From Ferrimicrobium sp. (GTDB taxonomy: Bacteria > Actinomycetota > Acidimicrobiia > Acidimicrobiales > Acidimicrobiaceae), in assembly GCF_027364955.1 (NCBI RefSeq), contig NZ_DAHXOI010000010.1:1-64000 (forward strand): 64,000 nucleotides of DNA, read 5' to 3'. How positions within the stretch are numbered: the first letter of the stretch is position 1; every line of letters begins with the position of its first letter. The notes below the pieces were generated by a model. The model searched no databases and was not told where the DNA came from. It saw nothing but the letters and a program-made list of their open reading frames with translations. Shown in pieces: positions 1 to 7,321 of this stretch. Position numbers and translations under genes: made by a program.

Positions 1-78
1 TAACCCATGCAAAACCAGTGACCGTACCCGTGCAATTTAGGTGTCCGTGAGTGTGCAGGTTTTCGTGACCGTTAACAA

Positions 79-756
79 ATGGCGCGCCTTCAATCGAGAG
101 TTCCTCCGATCTTTCTCGATGACGACCCAAGTAAAACGAGGATTAATGTAGGACTTGCTCGCGGTGTTCTCCGGACAGTGTCGAGGGGGTTGCAACAGAA
201 TGATTGGATATTGAGTCCAGATGCTGCACGGATTTACCAAGTTGGTCGAATGATTGGTGATTACTCTTACGCCACAGGGGAGACATTGTCCCATCGGGGA
301 AGGGTTCAGTAGCTTGGGATTGGCATCCCGCGAACCACAATGAATGAGTTACTGCGAGGTGCTGTAGGATCGGCAAGTAGATTAGCTAACCTCACGGACT
401 ATCCAACTGAGATAGAGCGGTTAATCAACATCGGTGAGCCGACGTCTGCCTAAACGCTCGTCGCTAAGTAACCAGGCATTGAGGACCGGGGTACCTTTGC
501 TCTTGAGAGGCACCTTGAGGATTTTCTTGCTCGAAACTGGAGCCAACCCATCCTTGGCAAGGCGTATTCGATCTTCCAGAAAGACGGTGAGCTGGTGGGT
601 TTGCAATACTTTACGGACGCTGAGACAATTGACATTATCGTGGCAGCAAGGACAATTGTCGCCCTCTGGTCATCGAACCAAACTGGTCGGGCGAGAGATG
701 TGGTCGCTGGTCAAACCCTGTGTTATACGGGCTACCTTCAGAGCCTTAGCCATCAG
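79..756 (+). pseudogene. Decayed restriction-endonuclease-like gene (NucS C-terminal-like nuclease domain)
   Basis: One reading frame starting at the ATG at 79 recalls a family of bacterial proteins that end in a NucS-like PD-(D/E)XK nuclease domain. The N-terminal stretch contains FLDDDPSKTRINVGLARGV. After in-frame stops at 310-312 (TAG, where TGG would restore Trp) and near 451 and 469, the same frame continues with LERHLEDFLARNW, DGELVG and GRARDVVAGQ. These are typical of the NucS C-terminal domain. Around 660-690 the catalytic strand is only recoverable in another frame (LVIE), implying a local frameshift. It abuts a second restriction remnant. The family call is from memory of motifs, without a search. 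The gene is almost certainly inactive. Confidence 0.55.
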
Positions 757-1121
757 AGCCCTTGTGCCACCCAGTATCTATCGAAGAGCTCCTGTGGTTT
801 CGGGTACTCAATCAGCTCAGTCGCCATGCCAATGGCGAAGTTAAACCCGACTATTTCTTTGCTATTGGTCGAAAGTGCGAACTGAAAGCTTAGAGTCTTC
901 CCGTATTCCTCGGCTTGCTGGGGCGATCGGAAGGTCTCGAGCGTAGCGGAGAGGACGAAGTCAGTGTGTTTTCGCTTGCCACGCTTGATATCGTTCGACA
1001 CCGGAATGATCCGACCATCGGTGAATATGCGCTGCTCGGTAGACGAGTGAGGATTGTCGTCCCACTCTGAACGAACCAGGCGCGGCACTACATCCTTACG
1101 GCAAGTGTCAGCCTCGCTCAC
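753..1121 (-). pseudogene. N-terminal fragment of a type I restriction R subunit (HsdR/EcoEI-like)
   Basis: The 122-residue frame begins SEADTCRKDVVPRL, continues with DDNPHSSTEQR and TDGRIIPV, and ends with TELIEYPKPQELFDRY. This is the characteristic start of EcoEI-type HsdR proteins, which are normally several hundred residues longer and continue into the helicase motor. The frame stops right after this N-terminal portion. The nuclease strand that should carry the VEAKA-type catalytic motif is missing between FVLSATLETF and PQQAEEYGKTL, which suggests an internal deletion of about twenty codons. No helicase motifs follow. It is a remnant of an older restriction locus, distinct from the intact hsdR at 24070-27117. 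Confidence 0.6.
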
Positions 1122-1295
1122 GCCCGCACCCCTTTAGTGTGAAGTGCATCATGCTTTGCCGAAATGACGCGACATGGATCGGAGCCCGCCCAGAAGAGGC
1201 CGTCGGAGCCGATCCCCGAAAGTCCGCAACGCTCATGATGCTACGCCGGTGCTTACTCGTCCTCTCGAAGTGGTAAGCAGTTCGGGTTTTACTAT

Positions 1296-1733
1296 TTAGC
1301 GCCAGAACCGCTTGAGCCGCTGTAGCCAAGAGCGGCGCGATCGCTTATCTGTATCGGAGATCTCGGTCGGGCCGTTCTTTGCAGAGGTACGGTCCTCAAA
1401 GTAAGACTCCACGGCACGATGGTCGGCGAGCCGGCGTGACTGAGCGCTCTGTTTCGGGAGGCGTTCGACCCATTCCACCCGGTTATTCTGTATCACGTAG
1501 TGCGACTCACACGCGAACCCGTCGCTCTCGACTGATGGATGGAGGGAGACAGATTGTCCGTCGTAGGTTATCCGCCATTGTGCGGGACTTAATGGCGTTG
1601 ATACCGTTCGGCCGCAGCCGCAACAGCATAGATGAAGAACGGCCCCATACTCGATCGAGATGTACAGCTTGGCAGGCTGCAGCTCAGCCGGTATGACATC
1701 AAAGAATATCGGCTCGATGCTATTTACTCGCAT
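1296..1733 (-). CDS. DUF6527-like cysteine-rich protein of a ubiquitin-like operon
   Basis: The 145-residue protein starts at the ATG whose first base is 1733. That start overlaps the end of the E1 gene by 10 nt and suggests translational coupling. A longer frame opens at 1823 but would run far into the E1 gene. Near residue 35 there is LCCCGCG, and near residue 80 a CESH pair. Together they could make one Cys/His metal site of treble-clef type. The C-terminus is very basic (KRSRRSWLQRLKRFWR). Proteins of this type, which I recall as DUF6527, occur beside multiubiquitin and E1-like genes in bacteria. A role as a RING-like ligase or adaptor is speculation. The function is not established from this sequence. 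Confidence 0.6.
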   Translation of the reverse strand: MRVNSIEPIFFDVIPAELQPAKLYISIEYGAVLHLCCCGCGRTVSTPLSPAQWRITYDGQSVSLHPSVESDGFACESHYVIQNNRVEWVERLPKQSAQSRRLADHRAVESYFEDRTSAKNGPTEISDTDKRSRRSWLQRLKRFWR

Positions 1734-2911
1734 CTTGGACGGTCCACATTGATAAGAGCATTGCCGTCGATGGTGTAGGCACTGCAATGTTCGTGTTCTA
1801 AATCCAAGTATATGCCGGCCCACTTCTTCCAGCGAATCACCGCTAGGCTGGCCGAGAAGGCATTCAGTTCAGCAATTTGGATGTTCCGGTCGTAGAGCGC
1901 CTCTTGGTCCCGGTCGGTGAAGTCGATGCGAGTGCCGTTCAGTACGTGATCCTGTCGTTCTAGTGTGCTTGTCGTTACTCTGAGCACCCCAGCAAGCCGA
2001 TCGTCGGTTTCGTAGACTCCGATCCCGGTGTCGATGAAGGGGATGTTGCGGTCAGTAAGAAATCTGACGATCGCCTCCTTTGCGGGCCCGCTGTCCATCG
2101 AGAGGAAGGCAAAGCTGTAGCTATCCAATTCACCCAGGTTGGTCTCATTGATCGGGTAAGGGTGCGGGACGATCCCTTCCCGCATGGGGCCATACATATC
2201 CCTGTAGTAGTCCACCTTTTTCGGCGCCTCCCGGAGGGTTTCCAGCTTGGCGGCTCCGGGAGAGCGAAAGGCGTTATGGGAGTACAAGATGTCGCCGTCG
2301 AACAGGTGGATTTCTCGCACGGGCGTCTTGGCGACGAAGTCCAAGATGTATGAGCCTGTTCCGCCAAGCCCGACTATGGCGACTCTCATACCTTCGACCT
2401 TGCGGGTTATAGCGCTAACCCCCGAACGCCCCGGTCCAGTGTCCAGATACTTGAAGACAGAATCAGGATCGTCGTCCGCTATCTCCCTGTAAGTTCGGGC
2501 CGAAGGGCCGCCGATCGCCTGCGCCGGACCGTTGATCATGTTGGCGTAGTTGGTTATCTTCGCGTGGTAGTCCGGGAATGGAGTGCTTGGTCTACTTGAG
2601 AAGTGATGCGATTGCAGTGTCTGACCACGGAGCTTCATGTTTTCGCTCCGAGTGATGTGCGGTAGCTGCTTGCCGTAACGGTTACACGGGGTCGGACCGA
2701 CGAAGTCGACCTCGTGGTTGCCGGGAGGGCCAGTCCGATCACCGCTAAGGTTCAGCTCGCAGACCAGGCTGCCGGAACCCACCTTCCCCTCAGTCGTGAC
2801 ACAGGCGATGTTATCGACCACGAGGCGTCCATCATCGTCGATGGACACCTCGTAGCCGTCCTCACGGAGACGACGCAAGTCTGGACTATGACCGAGTGGT
2901 AGCTGTGACAT
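1724..2911 (-). CDS. E1-like (ThiF family) Ubl-activating enzyme with N-terminal extension
   Basis: This 395-residue protein has a Rossmann adenylation domain in its C-terminal half. VAIVGLGGTGSYILD is the nucleotide-binding loop, followed by HLFDGDILYSHNAFR with the acidic and arginine residues used by E1, ThiF and MoeB enzymes to adenylate the C-terminus of a ubiquitin-like protein. The first roughly 170 residues (GPPGNHEVDF, VGPTPCNRYG, FSSRP, YHAKITNY) match the extra domain I recall in E1 proteins paired with multiubiquitin proteins (DUF6791). It may stand in for an E2-like module, as no separate E2 gene is seen. The start overlaps the Ubl gene by 26 nt and the stop overlaps the next gene by 10 nt, so the three genes form one operon. 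The likely partner is the Ubl encoded just upstream. The identity of a catalytic cysteine is uncertain. Confidence 0.8.
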   Translation of the reverse strand: MSQLPLGHSPDLRRLREDGYEVSIDDDGRLVVDNIACVTTEGKVGSGSLVCELNLSGDRTGPPGNHEVDFVGPTPCNRYGKQLPHITRSENMKLRGQTLQSHHFSSRPSTPFPDYHAKITNYANMINGPAQAIGGPSARTYREIADDDPDSVFKYLDTGPGRSGVSAITRKVEGMRVAIVGLGGTGSYILDFVAKTPVREIHLFDGDILYSHNAFRSPGAAKLETLREAPKKVDYYRDMYGPMREGIVPHPYPINETNLGELDSYSFAFLSMDSGPAKEAIVRFLTDRNIPFIDTGIGVYETDDRLAGVLRVTTSTLERQDHVLNGTRIDFTDRDQEALYDRNIQIAELNAFSASLAVIRWKKWAGIYLDLEHEHCSAYTIDGNALINVDRPRCE

Positions 2912-3152
2912 TGAATACGGTCCGTTCCTTCACGGTCACGATGCCACCCTCCACCATGATCCCTTCATGCTCCGGTGCCTTGGCGTGCCGATAAGTAATG
3001 GTGTAAACGGTGTTCGGGTCCACTGCGCCGAAGGCCAGGATGACGACCTTGTCGAACGTCACCTCATCCGAGGGAACGGTCTTTTCCTGACCGTTTACGA
3101 TGATTACGAAGTCCTTCTCGGCCTCGGGTTTGATTGTTTCAGTGTCACTCAT
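2886..3152 (-). CDS. Multiubiquitin-family ubiquitin-like protein (single Ubl domain)
   Basis: This small protein of 88 residues matches the multiubiquitin domain pattern: VNGQEKTVPSDEVTFDKVVI, then NTVYTITYRHA, a glycine turn, and the terminal VKERTVFNVTATTRS. Many relatives carry several copies in tandem, but here there is one domain after an 18-residue polar leader. It lacks the C-terminal di-glycine of eukaryotic ubiquitin and ends in TTRS, which is usual for this family as I recall it. It is the first gene of the operon, preceded by a good ribosome site (AGGAGAG) and a promoter at 3202-3230. The presumed role is to be adenylated by the E1 and attached to a target. The target is unknown. 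Confidence 0.8.
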   Translation of the reverse strand: MSDTETIKPEAEKDFVIIVNGQEKTVPSDEVTFDKVVILAFGAVDPNTVYTITYRHAKAPEHEGIMVEGGIVTVKERTVFNVTATTRS

Positions 3153-3201
3153 ACACTCTCCTATGTCTCGAGTTGCGTTCTAGACGCTTGATTGTTAGAA
3201 T

Positions 3202-3230
3202 AGTATATCAGATTCGGTAAGTAATTGCAA
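3202..3230 (-). promoter_or_regulatory. Predicted sigma70 promoter of the Ubl operon
   Basis: Read on the minus strand, TTGCAA (3230-3225) is followed after exactly 17 nt by TATACT (3207-3202). Transcription would begin near 3195, leaving about 43 nt before the Ubl start codon. The -35 box lies inside the palindrome at 3224-3239. Confidence 0.55.
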
Positions 3231-3239
3231 GTGTGCAAT
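3224..3239. promoter_or_regulatory. Palindromic operator candidate between the Ubl operon and the XRE gene
   Basis: ATTGCA-AGTG-TGCAAT is a perfect inverted repeat. It covers the -35 element of the Ubl promoter and lies about 20 nt upstream of the XRE start codon. It is well placed for the XRE protein to repress the Ubl operon and itself. Confidence 0.5.
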
Positions 3240-3258
3240 CAGCCGGAGAAGGAGGAAC

Positions 3259-3624
3259 TTGATCGACGTGGAGAAGAAGGGATGGTTTGACGCGGGCGCC
3301 TTCTACGTGGCGGTGGATGCAGAACGGCAGGCCCGACGGCTTAACTGGAAGGAAGTGGCCGCCCAGTCGGGCGTGAGCGCCTCTACCCTCACCCGGATGG
3401 CGCAAGGAAAGCGGCCGGACGTGGACGGCCTGGCGGCCCTGGTGTCTTGGTCGGGGTTAGTCGCCGACGATTACATACGGTCAGAGGATGTCCGACGGGA
3501 AGCTGAGCCACTCGCGAAGATTTCCACCTACTTACGTTCCGATCGGAACCTCACGCCGGAAGCCGCGACCGCCCTAGATGAGCTGATCAAGACCATCTAT
3601 AACCGACTGAGGTTACCGGAGTAG
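3259..3624 (+). CDS. XRE-family helix-turn-helix regulator (CapH/ImmR-like position)
   Basis: A TTG start at 3259 has an ideal ribosome site (AAGGAGGA). The 121-residue protein has an HTH_3-type domain at about residues 20-75, with the recognition region WKEVAAQSGVSASTLTRMAQ and the following GKRPDVDGLAAL. The C-terminal half (LTPEAATALDELIKTIYNRL) is probably helical. The gene is followed 8 nt later by an ImmA/IrrE metalloprotease. In ICEs (ImmR-ImmA) and in regulated defence systems (CapH-CapP of CBASS) such pairs work as a repressor and its inactivating protease. It faces the Ubl operon across a 106-bp spacer with a shared palindrome, so control of that operon is likely. Control of the conjugation genes downstream is also possible. 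Confidence 0.8.
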   Translation: MIDVEKKGWFDAGAFYVAVDAERQARRLNWKEVAAQSGVSASTLTRMAQGKRPDVDGLAALVSWSGLVADDYIRSEDVRREAEPLAKISTYLRSDRNLTPEAATALDELIKTIYNRLRLPE

Positions 3625-3632
3625 GTGCAGAA

Positions 3633-4196
3633 ATGGGCTTCCAGCGGGGATTCAAGACCTGGGCCAGCTCGGTAGCGTTGGGGGCTCGGAATGAGCTTGG
3701 GATCGGCCAGTTCGACGCCCTAGACCCGTGGTTGCTAGCCGACCATCTCGACATCCCGGTTATTGGTCTCAGCTCGCTTGTAGGGGACGCTCCTGCCGTG
3801 GAGCACTTGTTGACCGTGGAGCCTGAGGCTTTCTCGGCAGTAACGGTCTTTGATGGCACTCGACGCATCGTCGTACATAACGACTCACACGCGGAGGTGC
3901 GACAGAACAGCAACATCTGCCATGAATTGAGTCACGGTCTCCTGAACCACCCTCCGACCCCAGCCTTGGACGATCGCGGGTGTCGGGTGTGGAGTCAGCG
4001 TATTGAGGACGAAGCAACGTGGTTAGCTGGCTGTCTCCTTGTCAGCGAGCCCGCAACCTTAGCCGTGGCCCGTGGCACGTTGAGCATCGCTGAGGCCGCT
4101 GTACGCCTTGGGGTAAGCCGGCAGATGATGCAGTTCCGGCTCAATGCAACCGGAGCGATCAAGCGGGTCTCACGTGCCGGAGCCGGGCGTCGATAG
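3633..4196 (+). CDS. ImmA/IrrE family metallo-endopeptidase
   Basis: The 187-residue protein carries the zinc-protease helix HELSHGLLNH (HExxH) near residue 98 and the downstream acidic segment IEDEATWLAGCLLVSE, which supplies the third ligand region in this family. The C-terminus has a helix-turn-helix-like stretch (VRLGVSRQMMQFRLNATGA), as is common in ImmA/IrrE proteins. The family cleaves XRE repressors after a signal such as DNA damage. The adjacent XRE gene is the obvious substrate. Gene order and spacing suggest co-transcription. Nothing in the sequence suggests inactivation. Confidence 0.85.
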   Translation: MGFQRGFKTWASSVALGARNELGIGQFDALDPWLLADHLDIPVIGLSSLVGDAPAVEHLLTVEPEAFSAVTVFDGTRRIVVHNDSHAEVRQNSNICHELSHGLLNHPPTPALDDRGCRVWSQRIEDEATWLAGCLLVSEPATLAVARGTLSIAEAAVRLGVSRQMMQFRLNATGAIKRVSRAGAGRR

Positions 4197-4633
4197 GCCG
4201 ACCAGGCGGTCGGAGGGTCCTGGCGGGTTCAAAAGTCATCGCAGGATCTCCTGGCGACGAGGCCTTTGTCTTCCTGTATCTCCTTTCGACGAGGTCATGC
4301 ATTCTCCATCCGTCGAGTCTTGGGTGCGCATTCTGGTTAGCAAGTCAGTTGTCGACCGACTGAGTAGCCATGCTCGCTGTAGTCAGAGGGGAGAAGATGA
4401 GTGCATTGTCAGCTTTGTTCCATTTGTTGAACAGCGCCCCACTCGACAAGGTGCCCAACGAATAGGTGATTATTAGCCCGGAGATGTGGCAGGGTTCGGA
4501 GAATAATGTTGGCTCTCTTTGCTCCGTCCTTGGGCATGGGAGGAAGATGGGGTCCGGTAACCCTTTGGGTTTGTCGGAACTTTCAACCAATCGGTGATGC
4601 GGCACAGCCTTGAGCTGGAGCCTCATTGGAATC

Positions 4634-4663
4634 ACCGAGTTGGATCTAGCGCTTCAACTCGGT
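4634..4663. repeat. Perfect 9-bp inverted repeat, possible oriT or operator
   Basis: ACCGAGTTG (4634-4642) and CAACTCGGT (4655-4663) are perfect complements separated by 12 nt. Such a repeat ahead of a transfer operon could be a relaxase or regulator site. No nick-site consensus was recognised. Confidence 0.35.
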
Positions 4664-4801
4664 TACTTCGAAGTGGCGCTCCTTCGCACACCCGCTGTTG
4701 TGCAAGCTGAAAGGAATGCGAATCTGGTCAGAGGAGTTCCGCTCCCATGCAACCCGATTAACAGGGACTCTTCCTGGCCCTGGAATCTCAGTATCGATAG
4801 C

Positions 4802-5001
4802 TTGCGCTACTTGCGCAACAACACATAGCAATTGAGCTGGGGAAATAGCGGAACTCTCCTCTTCCATGCTAAGAACAGGGAAAAAAGTAAGAGAAGATAA
4901 AAAAGGGGCGAATGCACACTTACGCATCAGTTTGCGCAAATTCCCTGATAGAGGCCGCGGACATCGAGCTGGACGTGGTCAGCGCCACACTCACTTGCGC
5001 A
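4802..5001. repeat. Recurring TTGCGCA(A) motifs
   Basis: TTGCGC occurs at 4802, TTGCGCAA at 4811-4818 and at 4932-4939 (the latter within the palindrome TTTGCGCAAA, 4931-4940), and TTGCGCA at 4995-5001. Four occurrences in 200 bp directly upstream of the conjugation genes suggest binding sites for a regulator or accessory protein. Confidence 0.35.
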
Positions 5002-5081
5002 CTCGATGCTCGGCGTTTGCCTGACTCTGTCTCGGTGATTTCAGGATTGGTGACGTTTTTCCTGCGCGTCATTGCAAGGTT

Positions 5082-6149
5082 GTGAACTATAGGGTCGTAC
5101 TTGGACTTGGCTTAGCCGCCCTCGCCGCCCTGATGGGCCTCGTTGTGTTGGCTGGAGGGGCAACAGGCGCCGTTGCCGAGCAAGCAACGCTTAGCACCTT
5201 GGTCAATATGGCCAGCTGTCAGTCGACGGGTACGATCGTTACCCTGGATCCCGAACAATCAGTGAATGCTGAAACAATTGTGTCGGTCACCGCAGCTGCC
5301 TCTGGTGAGTCTGCGCAGGCGGAGCAGATCGCGCTCATGGTGGCGATTACAGAGAGCGGTTTGCGCGACCTTGGAAACACGAGGGTTCCAGGTTCCAACA
5401 CAGGGGAGGGAATGGGCCAAGATGGTACGTCCGTGGGTCTCTTCCAGCAGCAAACTCAGGATGGATGGGGCACTGTATCCGAAGAGTCCAACCCCGCCGA
5501 TGCCACTGGCATGTTTGTGCAGCGTCTGCTTTCAGTCTCAGATTGGCAGACCAAGAAGCCATGGCGTGTCGCGGAGGAGGTTCAAGGGTCTCGTTTCGTT
5601 CGTGGCTCGAATTACAAAGCTCACTGGCTCGAAGCTGGTGTCGTGTTGGCGGACGTCACCGGGTCTTTCACCGTCGCTGGTTGTGGTGCGGGTCCCACGG
5701 GAGGGGTTACGGGGCCGGCGAGCTCGGATGGACTACCCGCTGGTTATGCGATCCCGCTTGGGACCACTCCTCAGGCGAGCCTTGCAATCACCTATGCGCT
5801 TTCAAAACTTGGAGATCGCTACGTTTGGGGAGCAGCGGGGCCGAATGCGTTTGACTGCTCAGGGCTCACGATGATGGCGTGGGCCCAGGCGGGTGTGACA
5901 CTCGACCACTACACGGTCGATCAGATGAACGAGGGCCAGATGGTCGCTGCTGGTGCCATGGCACCTGGTGATCTTGTCTTCGTCCCTGGGACGGATGCCC
6001 CGGGTCCAGGGTTGCCTGGTCATGTCGGGATCTATCTCGGCGATGGATTAGTTGAGTCGGCAGTAGATCCGCAGATGGGGGTTGTGGTTCAGTCCTGGAC
6101 CGCCTTCACTGCCGGGGGTCTTGATGCCATTGTGAATCCCGCAACCTAA
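5082..6149 (+). CDS. Conjugation-associated cell-wall hydrolase, NlpC/P60 (C40) family
   Basis: The GTG-initiated protein of 355 residues has a membrane-spanning signal anchor (about residues 5-30). A middle domain resembles lysozyme or transglycosylase modules (IALMVAITESGLRDLGN, SVGLFQQQ, WLEAGVVLADV). The C-terminal domain is NlpC/P60, with DCSGL carrying the catalytic cysteine and GHVGIYLG carrying the histidine. Two-domain hydrolases of this kind open peptidoglycan for the Gram-positive conjugation channel (VirB1, TcpG-like). It is the first gene of the transfer cluster, with an 80-nt gap to the pilin-like gene. No defect is visible. Confidence 0.85.
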   Translation: MNYRVVLGLGLAALAALMGLVVLAGGATGAVAEQATLSTLVNMASCQSTGTIVTLDPEQSVNAETIVSVTAAASGESAQAEQIALMVAITESGLRDLGNTRVPGSNTGEGMGQDGTSVGLFQQQTQDGWGTVSEESNPADATGMFVQRLLSVSDWQTKKPWRVAEEVQGSRFVRGSNYKAHWLEAGVVLADVTGSFTVAGCGAGPTGGVTGPASSDGLPAGYAIPLGTTPQASLAITYALSKLGDRYVWGAAGPNAFDCSGLTMMAWAQAGVTLDHYTVDQMNEGQMVAAGAMAPGDLVFVPGTDAPGPGLPGHVGIYLGDGLVESAVDPQMGVVVQSWTAFTAGGLDAIVNPAT

Positions 6150-6228
6150 TTTGTGACGGTTTTCCGCCGGGCGGGTTCTTGGGTAGTGGGGACCGAAGTG
6201 TGGGACCCTCGACAGAAAGGGAACAACA

Positions 6229-6513
6229 ATGCTTAACCTCCTCGCGGTCAACATCAGCCCTAATACGTCGGGCCTTCCGGGCATCACCGAGTTGGAAAAC
6301 ATCGTCGGTGCGCTATTGACGGTTGGCCTCGTCGCCGCTGTTGCTGGCGTTATTGTCTCCGCCATCGTGTGGGCACTCGGTCACCACTCCAGTAATCCAA
6401 ACCATACCTCGAGGGGCAAGACAGGCGTTCTCGCTAGCTTGATCGCCGCATTGTTAGTCGGAGGAGCTGATGTTCTCGTCAACTTCTTTGTCGGTGCTGG
6501 GCACGCGCTGTGA
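6229..6513 (+). CDS. Small two-helix membrane protein, DUF6112/VirB2-like
   Basis: This 94-residue protein has two hydrophobic helices (about residues 25-50 and 66-92) joined by a short basic polar loop (SSNPNHTSRGKTG). Its size, topology and place between the wall hydrolase and a TcpC/VirB8-like gene match the DUF6112 or TrbC/VirB2-like proteins of actinobacterial conjugative elements. Those proteins may be a pilin-like or channel component. A clear ribosome site (AGAAAGGGA) precedes the ATG. Its stop overlaps the next start (TGATG), indicating coupled translation. The family assignment rests on architecture and context. Confidence 0.65.
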   Translation: MLNLLAVNISPNTSGLPGITELENIVGALLTVGLVAAVAGVIVSAIVWALGHHSSNPNHTSRGKTGVLASLIAALLVGGADVLVNFFVGAGHAL

Positions 6514-7316
6514 TGAGATCGCGCTCGACTCGAGGATGGCTCATCGGTGGCGGTGGACTAGTCATCGTCGCAGTACTAGCGATCATCTTCGTCTTGGGGG
6601 CTCATGGCGGAAACGAGAAGGGAACCCGTGCCATCGCAAACAACGGGGGAGCGAGTCATACGTTGACGCCGCGCTATAGCGCTCCACCTGGGGAAGGGCA
6701 CACATCAGCCCAACAACTGGCCGATAATGCCAAGATCGCCGAGGCGAATCAGGCCAACGGTGCTGAATGGATCCAAGTGGAAGCGCTGAATCCTCCTCCT
6801 CCGACAGTCTCTGCTAGTTTCCCCGCGATCTCGAGTACCCTCCGACAGGGGTCAGACACGTATGCGACGACTTTTGTCACTGAGCTACTCGATATCAACT
6901 TTGCCAAAGACACTCGCTCTGCACTGCTCTCGTGGGCGCAGTCGGAACTTGCACCAGACTCCATGCCTGGGACTCCTTCGCTTGCTTCGACCCGGGTACT
7001 CTACGGCGACCTCGTTGGTGAGCCGTCACCTATCCCTACAGCCTCGACATGGTCGATGAATGCCAAGCATCGAGTCGTGTGGAGTGTCTCAGATGTGAGC
7101 GAATCAGTAAATCCGGAGTGGTCGTCGGCTCTTGCAACGGGTTGGCAACCCTCAGACCCACTGATGGTGGCCCTGGATGTAACGGGTACCCTAACGATTA
7201 ACCAGGCTAGCCATCAGGCGGTCAGCAAACCATTCTCGCTCGAACTTGGTCTCGCAAGTGCCGAATATCACCACGGCTATGGTGCCATGTCGGTTGACAA
7301 CTGGGCCGAGGGCTAG
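6513..7316 (+). CDS. Membrane-anchored conjugation protein (TcpC/VirB8-like position)
   Basis: Translation most likely starts at the ATG at 6513, overlapping the previous stop. The 267-residue product has one transmembrane helix near residues 10-30 and then a large extracellular region. A low-complexity linker of about 50 residues leads to a mixed alpha/beta domain ending with FSLELGLASAEYHHGYG. This layout is like the TcpC/VirB8 assembly factors of Gram-positive type IV secretion systems. The sequence itself gives no diagnostic motif. Its function is inferred from position between the pilin-like and TrbL-like genes. Confidence 0.55.
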   Translation: MRSRSTRGWLIGGGGLVIVAVLAIIFVLGAHGGNEKGTRAIANNGGASHTLTPRYSAPPGEGHTSAQQLADNAKIAEANQANGAEWIQVEALNPPPPTVSASFPAISSTLRQGSDTYATTFVTELLDINFAKDTRSALLSWAQSELAPDSMPGTPSLASTRVLYGDLVGEPSPIPTASTWSMNAKHRVVWSVSDVSESVNPEWSSALATGWQPSDPLMVALDVTGTLTINQASHQAVSKPFSLELGLASAEYHHGYGAMSVDNWAEG

Positions 7317-7321
7317 GCGCC

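Larger units (their letters stand above)
4197..5081. other. 885-bp non-coding stretch before the conjugation operon
   Basis: I see no convincing gene here. Short frames on both strands lack recognisable domains. It does contain a 9-bp inverted repeat (4634-4663) and several TTGCGCA motifs (4802-5001), so it may hold the regulatory region or transfer origin of the downstream operon. Confidence 0.5.

Noticed and set aside
4345-4939. Short ORFs in the gap before the conjugation operon
   Set aside because: Both strands have frames of 70-110 residues without domains, ribosome sites or plausible composition.
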